DNA from: MGOM01 sp035455265
GTDB taxonomy: Bacteria > Chloroflexota > Anaerolineae > Anaerolineales > E44-bin32
Reading direction: 5' to 3'
Assembly: GCA_035455265.1 (NCBI GenBank)
Contig: DATIFK010000066.1
Span: 1 to 27,072 of the forward strand
DNA length: 27,072 nucleotides
The notes below the pieces were generated by a model. That model saw only the letters and a program-made list of their open reading frames with translations. It made no database searches and was not told the DNA's origin. Positions 22,370-27,072 of the stretch are shown here, in pieces. How positions within the stretch are numbered: the first letter of the stretch is position 1; the number at the start of each line of letters is the position of its first letter. A program made the position numbers and the translations under genes.

Positions 22370-23440
22370 TCAGGACGTGGGCGGGAACCGGCCAGGCGGA
22401 GGAGTTGGAGTCGGCTCGACCACGAACCCAAAACGACCGCGGAACACGATGAAGTTGGTTTGCCCCGGATGAAGGATGAACGAAGTTGTCAACGCGCGGC
22501 CGAGGTAGTCGATCCGGACTTCGTACGGACCCGCCGGTAGATCGCCGAGGACGAAGTTCTCTTGGAGAGTCTCGTCCGGTTTGATGGCCCCCTCGGCGTA
22601 GGAATACGCTTCCCACTCCTGGCCCGTGTCGAGATTGCGCACACGCACGAGCTGCTCGTGCAGATTCCTGCCCCCGGAGTTGGTGATGCGCCCAGCCAGG
22701 ACCCCCCACCCTTCGGGCGACACGACCCATAGTTCGGGATTGCGCGTCGAGAAGTAGTCGTTGGCGCCGAGCCGGACTTCGAAATGCAGGTGGGCACCAC
22801 TCGCATGGCCCGTTTCGCCGACCGTCCCGATCTGATCTCCCGATTGGACGCGTTGGCCCAGCCATGTCATCGCCGAGGCCAGATGGGCATACACGGTGTA
22901 GAGGACCTTTCCGCCGTAGCCGAAGTCGTGGCGGATGGCGATCGCCAGACCGTATGGATCCGTGCGATCGGGGAGCCCGCGGTACAGCCCATACCCGGTC
23001 CACACGACTTCGCCGGGCCCCGCCGCCAGCACGGGCGTACCTCTTCCGGCCCCGATATCGACGCCGGTGTGGGTGCTCTCTTCTCCGAAGAACGTGCCTC
23101 CGTAACGGTACCGCCCCGACGGCCAATTGACCTCGCCGGAGGGAATCGGACGGCCGAAGAAGAAATGGTCCTCCGGCCGGAGCGACCACGGGACAGGATA
23201 CGGCGGCGGCCTCCAGGCGAGAACGGGGGCGGCCGCCTCAGTGGGGAATTCGAAGCGTTGCGGTGTCGGTGTCGGCCCATCGGGCGCTGGCGGCGCCGAA
23301 GACGTCGCCTCCGAGAGAAACGGACCGACAGTCTGCGTTGGAGACGGCACCGGGGCAACGGGCGTTGGCGCGGCCTGCCCGCCGCAAGCGGCGAGGACGA
23401 GGGCGCAAGAGAGCGCCGCCCAAGCCGAGCGCATCGTCAT
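22370..23440 (-). CDS. M23-family peptidase lipoprotein
   Basis: 356 aa. A lipoprotein signal peptide (MTMRSAWAALSCALVLAAC) ends in lipobox LAAC with Cys19, so LspA is its likely processing enzyme. A Pro/Thr-rich linker (22-75) leads to a LytM/M23 metallopeptidase domain with HTGVD (His124, Asp128), YAHL (His186) and the HLH motif (His217, His219), all expected zinc and catalytic residues. Residues 245-345 look like a beta-sandwich (GRITNSGGRNLHEQLVRVRN), and the end is again Pro/Thr-rich. The family cuts peptidoglycan cross-bridges or acts as a cell-division or morphology factor. The ATG overlaps the upstream TolB-like stop (ATGA), and the longer upstream reading is a shadow of that gene. 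Confidence 0.9.
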   Translation of the reverse strand: MTMRSAWAALSCALVLAACGGQAAPTPVAPVPSPTQTVGPFLSEATSSAPPAPDGPTPTPQRFEFPTEAAAPVLAWRPPPYPVPWSLRPEDHFFFGRPIPSGEVNWPSGRYRYGGTFFGEESTHTGVDIGAGRGTPVLAAGPGEVVWTGYGLYRGLPDRTDPYGLAIAIRHDFGYGGKVLYTVYAHLASAMTWLGQRVQSGDQIGTVGETGHASGAHLHFEVRLGANDYFSTRNPELWVVSPEGWGVLAGRITNSGGRNLHEQLVRVRNLDTGQEWEAYSYAEGAIKPDETLQENFVLGDLPAGPYEVRIDYLGRALTTSFILHPGQTNFIVFRGRFGFVVEPTPTPPPGRFPPTS

Positions 23441-25335
23441 GGCTGGACGGTCGCCGGCGGGGGAACGGGCGTCGGCGTGGGCGTCTTGAGGTAGGGCAAC
23501 CACCACGGCGTGATCGTCGGCCACGGCGTTCGGGTTGGGGTCAGCGTCGGCGTGCGGAAGGGCGTAGGCGTGACGATCGCCTCCGGCGGGTAAACCTGCA
23601 GCATGGCTTCCAACCACGTCAGGCCGTCAGTGCGTGCAAACTCATTGAAGCGCGCCGCCTGATAGTAGGTCCGCCAATTGGACATCGCCGGCACGCGTTC
23701 AAACCCGTAGTCTTCCGCCAACGCCGTCAGGTCGACGTAGTAGCCCGCGGGAATCGACGTCTTCAGAGAACCGCCGCGGTCGTAGGTCGACGGGTCGCCG
23801 GAGGCCCGCGTCGAGAAGTCCCACGGCCGGACTCGCAGGGGCTCTCCGATGGAGCCGTCTTGGCGCGCAGCCCGCACAAAGAGGCGCCAGTACGTCTCGA
23901 CACCGTAGTCCTCGCGTACGACCTCAATCCACCCGGACTGCGCCGCCCCGACACTGACGGCGAAACCCCGGCCGGTGTACAGCCAATCGTTGAAGGCAAA
24001 CGCGGGCGGCAACGGATCGTTGAGACCGACGAATGCGTTCTCCAGCGTGGCGAGGACGTCCCAGCCGATCTCTTCAGCGGCCCGGCCCCGCAAGCCGCGA
24101 AACGCGTCGATGACGAGAGGCGATAGTTGGGGATTGGGGGCCGAGACATCCGTGAGGCGAGCCAAGTCGAAGCGCCCGTCTTCTCCCGTTGGTGCCGCTG
24201 CCGCCAGCGTGCTGGAGGCCGCCGGGATCGCGACGCCATTCCAATCTCCTGGAAGCCCGTGGTCGGTCCAGTCGAAATCGTCGGTGAATTGCGGAGGACT
24301 GATACCGATCGAGGCCAGCATCGTCGACCCCATCGGATAGATGACCATGTGTGAACCCAGAGGTCCTGGAGACAGAGCCCCGAGAGCTTGCCCGGTCGGG
24401 TCCCAAGCCGGACGAATGCCCAGCCCCAGTTGCTTCGGGTCCGGGGAGGTTCCATCCAGCGACTGGACCTCGATCAAGTCCAGGCCGTCGCCACGAGCCG
24501 AGTAGGCGAGAGTCGTTCCATCCGGGCTGAAGACAGGGTCGGCTTCGGCCACTCCCGCGCTCTGGGTCAGGTTCTTGAACCGTTTGGTCTCGTCCGGCTC
24601 GTCCAGGTTGGCGATGTAGACGTCGGGGAACCCTTGGCGATCCGAGATGAAGGCAATGCGCCGCCCGTCCGGGCCCCAGTCCGGCGCAGCATCGAGGAAG
24701 GGCGCGTTGGTGAGTTGGATGGGCGGCTCGGAACCGTCGACGCGGAGAATCCAGATGTCGAGGTCATCCCCGCCGTAGACCTCATAGGCAAGCCAAAGGC
24801 CATCGGGCGACCATGTCGGGTGTCCCTCGTACGACGGCGTGGCCGTCAGCGCCGACACTTCGCCGGAGGTCAGGTCGAGCCGATAGAGATCCCACCCCGC
24901 TCGTCGATTCGATGAGAACGCGACGGAGCGTCCGTCTGGGCTGACCGCCGGATCCCGATCCTCGAAATCGCCGTCGGTCAGGCGGACGGGGACCGCTTCG
25001 CCAGGCGCGAACGCCCAAAGATGGGAGTGGCCCCCTTCGCGAGCCGAGACCACGAAGGTGCCCGCGAGAGTCGTGCGCGTCGCCGCCGGGGCGGAGGGAG
25101 CCGACGCGGGCATCTCCGTACCTGTTGGTGAGGGAGAGGCGGTGAACTGAAGTGCCGTGGCCAATGCCGCCAGTGTGGGATCGAGCGTCGGATATGAAAC
25201 TGGAAGGGAAAGGCCAAGGCTCAGTCGACCGGTCAAGGCCACCAGCAAGAGCGCCGCGGCCAGGAACAATCGGAATCCCCAGCGGCGCGCGCGCCCGGTA
25301 TCGTTGGCAGAAGGTTCTGGTTGTGAATTCGACAT
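23437..25335 (-). CDS. Membrane-anchored TolB-like (PD40) beta-propeller protein with unknown C-terminal domain
   Basis: 632 aa. A basic N-terminus and one TM helix (about 17-40, RLFLAAALLLVALTG) anchor it with the bulk outside. At least four PD40/WD40-like repeats follow, each of the type 'xxPxxSPDGxxxAF' (e.g. DPAVSPDGRSVAFSS, HPTWSPDGLWLAYE, APDWGPDGRRIAFIS, DPVFSPDGTTLAYS). From about residue 350 there is an unassigned domain ending in GYYVDLTALAEDYGFERVP and NWRTYYQAARFNEFARTDGLTW, then a Pro/Thr-rich tail (TPTPFRTPTLTPTRTP). TolB-like propellers bind proteins or saccharides; no enzyme signature is seen. First gene of the operon with the M23 lipoprotein, suggesting envelope function. ATG 25335 is used; a TTG 24 nt upstream is less likely. 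Confidence 0.87.
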   Translation of the reverse strand: MSNSQPEPSANDTGRARRWGFRLFLAAALLLVALTGRLSLGLSLPVSYPTLDPTLAALATALQFTASPSPTGTEMPASAPSAPAATRTTLAGTFVVSAREGGHSHLWAFAPGEAVPVRLTDGDFEDRDPAVSPDGRSVAFSSNRRAGWDLYRLDLTSGEVSALTATPSYEGHPTWSPDGLWLAYEVYGGDDLDIWILRVDGSEPPIQLTNAPFLDAAPDWGPDGRRIAFISDRQGFPDVYIANLDEPDETKRFKNLTQSAGVAEADPVFSPDGTTLAYSARGDGLDLIEVQSLDGTSPDPKQLGLGIRPAWDPTGQALGALSPGPLGSHMVIYPMGSTMLASIGISPPQFTDDFDWTDHGLPGDWNGVAIPAASSTLAAAAPTGEDGRFDLARLTDVSAPNPQLSPLVIDAFRGLRGRAAEEIGWDVLATLENAFVGLNDPLPPAFAFNDWLYTGRGFAVSVGAAQSGWIEVVREDYGVETYWRLFVRAARQDGSIGEPLRVRPWDFSTRASGDPSTYDRGGSLKTSIPAGYYVDLTALAEDYGFERVPAMSNWRTYYQAARFNEFARTDGLTWLEAMLQVYPPEAIVTPTPFRTPTLTPTRTPWPTITPWWLPYLKTPTPTPVPPPATVQP

Positions 25336-25367
25336 TGACTCGGCCGGCCGAACCACCAACGGGCGCG

Positions 25368-25373
25368 ATTATA
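25368..25373 (-). promoter_or_regulatory. -10 box upstream of the TolB-like gene
   Basis: A perfect TATAAT (minus strand, 25373-25368) lies 32 nt before the ATG. I see no good -35 at the usual distance, so activation or a different sigma contact is possible. The rest of the 163-nt gap between 25336 and 25498 shows nothing clear. Confidence 0.45.
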
Positions 25374-25498
25374 CGTCGCCGGGGGTCGGCCCTAGGTGGC
25401 TATGCAAGGAGAATGCCAGGAAGTCTGGGCGAGCCGAGGCGTAACCACGCCTGCGGACGGCCGCCTGGAAGATGAGGGGACGAGCCAACTGCCCGCGC

Positions 25499-26002
25499 TC
25501 AGAGCAGAGCCGCGGACTCCTTCCAGCGCAGCCGTGCCGAAGTTTCGGGCAATCCGAAAGCTTCGGCCACACCGTCCTCCCCACCCCCGCGGTGACGATA
25601 GGCTTCCATGAGGGGTTCGGGGGCGAGGAGATGTCGGGCGAAGTAGTCGGCCGACTCCTTCAGATCCGGCATGAGGAACTCGACCAGGCCAATCGCCCGC
25701 CCGTGCCGGCTAGTGATGAGGGCGCTGAGCAGCTCGCGGGCCAAAGCCAGGCGGCGCTCATCCGGAGGGAGATCGATGCGGACGAAGACGCTGCCGGGAC
25801 GGTTGGGCGGCCTGGCGAAGGTGGCGTCCCACAAGGTCGAGTACATGTCGACGACGCCGAAGTCATCCTGGTAGAGCGAGGGCGGGTGCTTGAGCAAGCC
25901 CTCGACCGGGATGGGCGGTGCGACGGCGCCGAGGTACTCGTAGAGCCCGAACGCCAGGGAGCGCAGGAACCACCGGCGTTCTTCGCGGGTGATCGGGTTC
26001 AT
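25499..26002 (-). CDS. ImmA/IrrE (DUF955)-like protein lacking the HExxH zinc motif
   Basis: 167 aa. The pattern of the ImmA/IrrE peptidase fold is recognisable: a helix RRLALARELLSALITSR (83-99) where the family has a 'xxLAHELxHxL' helix, then KESADYFARHLLAPEPL (115-131) corresponding to 'EAxxFAxxLLxP', then a late helix GVAEAFGLPETSARLR (144-159) as in 'LAxxFxVSxxAxxxRL'. The expected HExxH reads R89-E90-L-L-S93, so both histidines are missing and a zinc protease reaction is improbable; the third ligand Glu116 remains. A binding or regulatory role is more likely. The ATG overlaps the preceding gene's TGA (ATGA). Family assignment is by pattern only. Confidence 0.6.
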   Translation of the reverse strand: MNPITREERRWFLRSLAFGLYEYLGAVAPPIPVEGLLKHPPSLYQDDFGVVDMYSTLWDATFARPPNRPGSVFVRIDLPPDERRLALARELLSALITSRHGRAIGLVEFLMPDLKESADYFARHLLAPEPLMEAYRHRGGGEDGVAEAFGLPETSARLRWKESAALL

Positions 26003-26286
26003 GCCACCTGCTCTTGGTCAGCCCGCCCTTCGTTGAGCAGCCCTTCCATGGGCGAAGGCAGTTGAATCCGGACGACCGGTTCTTCGGCGGCCTGGACGAT
26101 GCGGTAGGCCTGGACGGCGAACTCGCACCAAGACTCCGCCTGGAGGCTGGAGAGTGACCGGCGCATCTCGGGGCTGAACTTGAGATCGGCCAAGACGTCG
26201 CCGATGCGTCCGGCGCCGAAGGATTGCAGGACCGTCGGGTCGATGATCGATCGAGCCACGAGTCGGTTGAGTGCTTGCATGGACAT
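25999..26286 (-). CDS. 95-aa small protein resembling Nif11-like / Franean1_4349-type RiPP leader proteins
   Basis: 95 aa, mostly helical, no TM or signal peptide. The order 'LVARSIIDPTVLQSF ... IGDVLADLKFSPEMRRSLSSL' (about residues 8-46) resembles the 'D-P-x-L/F ... L-x-L-S/T-P-E-E/M-x-x-x-L' pattern of Nif11-like and Franean1_4349-family RiPP precursor leaders; no Cys/Ser-rich core and no GG cleavage motif follow, and the tail is acidic (NEGRADQEQVA). So it may be a leader-like regulatory protein rather than a precursor. The start at ATG 26286 has GGGAGG 6 nt upstream; ATG 26280 is two codons in. The reading frame stays open upstream to 26469, but that part is Arg-rich and overlaps the micro-ORF. 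It overlaps the ImmA/IrrE-like gene by 4 nt. Confidence 0.7.
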   Translation of the reverse strand: MSMQALNRLVARSIIDPTVLQSFGAGRIGDVLADLKFSPEMRRSLSSLQAESWCEFAVQAYRIVQAAEEPVVRIQLPSPMEGLLNEGRADQEQVA

Positions 26287-26298
26287 GGATGTCCTCCC

Positions 26299-26353
26299 TA
26301 CGTCTCTAGGCCGCTCGCCTGGTCCAGAGACAACAAAAGGCAGACGAGACGTA
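26299..26353 (-). promoter_or_regulatory. Leader with two mutually exclusive hairpins between micro-ORF and the 95-aa gene
   Basis: On the minus strand TACGTCTC (26353-26346) can pair with GAGACGTA (26306-26299), 8 bp, directly next to the Shine-Dalgarno at 26298-26293. Alternatively TCTCTGG (26330-26324) pairs with CCtAGAGA (26310-26303, one bulged T). Both structures need 26306-26303, so only one can form. Confidence 0.4.
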
Positions 26354-26399
26354 CTCGCTGCCCTGGCAACCGCTTTGTGCTGATCTCTTGAATCTTCTT

Positions 26400-26432
26400 C
26401 TAGCCGCCGCCGGGTCCCGATCCGTGGGCCAT
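26400..26432 (-). CDS. 10-codon micro-ORF MAHGSGPGGG with strong Shine-Dalgarno
   Basis: Minus-strand ATG at 26432-26430, stop TAG at 26402-26400. GGGAGGAGG ends 5 nt before the ATG, among the best ribosome binding sites in the window, which is the main argument that it is translated. The peptide is Gly-rich (6 of 10 residues) with one His and no signal peptide. It could be a regulatory leader peptide, a signalling peptide or a ribosome-landing element for the downstream gene. It lies between a BTAD-regulator gene and the 95-aa gene. I recognise no family; the Shine-Dalgarno could alternatively belong to a frame starting at ATG 26448. Confidence 0.45.
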   Translation of the reverse strand: MAHGSGPGGG

Positions 26433-26471
26433 CGGTACCTCCTCCCATTGAAGAGTTTGCTTGTCTCATCT

Positions 26472-26501
26472 AACATAGGGTGACTTTCTTTCCGGATTCT
26501 T
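26472..26501 (-). promoter_or_regulatory. Possible SARP-type operator and -10 box
   Basis: On the minus strand two similar heptamers, AAGAATC (26501-26495) and AAGAAAG (26490-26484), start exactly 11 bp apart and are followed 6 nt later by TATGTT (26477-26472), a four-of-six -10 box. No consensus -35 is present. Direct heptamer repeats one helical turn apart, just upstream of the -10, are the known layout of SARP-activated promoters. Transcripts would begin near 26465, 33 nt before the micro-ORF. Confidence 0.35.
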
Positions 26502-26619
26502 GCCGTCGGATCCGCTGAATCAATGTAACCGGCGCGCCTCCCCTGAACTTATGTCTAGCCCTCGAGGCCGCCCCCAATCCCCCTGATGGGCCTTTCACCA
26601 CGTGCATAACCAGCGGATC

Positions 26620-27072
26620 CTACGAGATCAGGCGCGCGTACAGCTCCCGGATGGCCTCTGGGGGATCGATACCAAGCTCCTCGCGGATGAGGCGGGTGTA
26701 GTGGAGGTAGTGAGCGGACACCTCGCTCACCTGTCCCAGCCGTCCAAGCGCCTCGAGATACCGGATGTTTAGGTCGTCTCTCAATGGATCCACGGATAGC
26801 CCACGCCGCAGACTCTCGATTGCCCTTCTTGGCTGATCTCTGGCAAGCGCCTCAAGCGCTTGCTCCGAAATCAAGTCGAGGTAGCGGATCTCAAGCTGAC
26901 GCCTCCGCTCTGTTGCCCACAAGGAAGGCACATCATTGAGGAACTGCCCGCCATACAGGTTTATGGCTTCATTCAGCGCGAATAGCTTCCGGGGATCGCC
27001 GACGGGGAGCCTCTCGGCCACGGAGGCCGCTTTCTCAAACTTCTCAACGTCATAGATGACATCCAGGTCTGC
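26620..27072 (-). CDS. BTAD-domain (SARP/AfsR-type) transcriptional regulator, C-terminal part
   Basis: 151 residues up to the stop at 26620; the gene's 5' part lies beyond the right edge, and the frame is open to the last base. The visible part is a bacterial transcriptional activation domain (PF03704 type): DVEKFEKAA at the start, ALNEAINLYGGQFLNDVPSLWATERRRQLE, YLDLISEQALEALARDQPRRAIESLRRGLSVDPLRDDLN, then YLHYTRLIREELGIDPPEAIRELYARL. These TPR-like helices follow an OmpR-like winged helix in SARP activators, not visible here. It may be a simple SARP or the end of a larger AfsR/STAND-type protein with the BTAD at its C-terminus. The 187 nt after it hold the putative operator and then the micro-ORF on the same strand. 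Confidence 0.9.
   Translation of the reverse strand, partial: ADLDVIYDVEKFEKAASVAERLPVGDPRKLFALNEAINLYGGQFLNDVPSLWATERRRQLEIRYLDLISEQALEALARDQPRRAIESLRRGLSVDPLRDDLNIRYLEALGRLGQVSEVSAHYLHYTRLIREELGIDPPEAIRELYARLIS

Noticed and set aside
25410..25450. Short hairpin GGCGT/ACGCC after the ImmA/IrrE-like gene as terminator
   Set aside because: Only a 5-bp stem and no T-tract on the minus strand.
26287..26469. In-frame extension of the 95-aa gene to a 156-residue protein
   Set aside because: The added part is Arg/Gly-rich, shadow-like, crosses the micro-ORF and ignores the GGGAGG site before 26286. It is not completely excluded, since ATG 26448 shares the strong purine run.

Overview
The window looks like chromosomal DNA from an uncultured or little-studied Chloroflexota bacterium, most probably Anaerolineae-like. 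That is an inference. It rests on high GC, a topoisomerase I carrying an N-terminal four-cysteine DUF5679-type module, Pro/Thr-rich 'TPTPTP' tails on exported proteins, a BTAD-type regulator, and a prolyl-tRNA synthetase-like protein without a working catalytic core. No phage, insertion sequence or CRISPR array is visible.

Layout. (1) 1-4639, minus strand: a tight operon SCP2-domain protein > small DUF4242-like protein > GMC/cholesterol-oxidase-type flavoprotein > tungsten aldehyde:ferredoxin oxidoreductase-family protein > NAD(P)HX epimerase domain (cut by the window edge). (2) 4640-4733: two strong back-to-back sigma70-type promoters with their -35 boxes facing each other. (3) 4734-6367, plus strand: dgt-like dNTP triphosphohydrolase and greA, ending in a bidirectional terminator that also serves the convergent gene. 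(4) 6504-12172, minus: an unknown two-TM membrane protein with its own promoter, then the overlapping operon dprA > manC > topA. (5) 12269-12478: tRNA-Asp(GTC) with promoter and terminator, beside a degenerate CAGTGGTCAGTG-type repeat that runs into the 3' end of ltaE. (6) 12541-19509, minus: an isoleucine T-box riboswitch controlling alaX > ileS > lspA > rluD > ltaE. The IleRS carries the swapped GVHH form of the HIGH motif. (7) 19506-25335, minus: TolB-like propeller protein > M23 lipoprotein > degenerate ProRS-like protein, then a separately promoted metallo-beta-lactamase-fold hydrolase > RNase HI-like gene. (8) 25499-27072, minus: the most unusual part. A BTAD/SARP regulator (only its C-terminus is in the window) is followed by a SARP-like direct repeat and -10 box, a 10-codon ORF with a near-ideal Shine-Dalgarno, a leader with two mutually exclusive hairpins, a 95-aa protein resembling RiPP-leader/Nif11-like small proteins, and an ImmA/IrrE-like protein whose zinc-binding HExxH has been lost.

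How the genes work together. Most of the window is housekeeping: translation quality control (IleRS, AlaX, ProRS-like editing protein, tRNA-Asp), DNA topology and uptake (TopA, DprA), lipoprotein maturation (LspA) and transcript cleavage (GreA). Three places merit follow-up: the regulator/micro-ORF locus at the right end, the ProRS-derived protein, and the Ile T-box operon with its non-canonical IleRS. Coordinates of starts were adjusted using Shine-Dalgarno sequences, stop/start overlaps and family lengths; GTG or TTG starts are used for topA, manC, lspA, rluD and probably rnhA.
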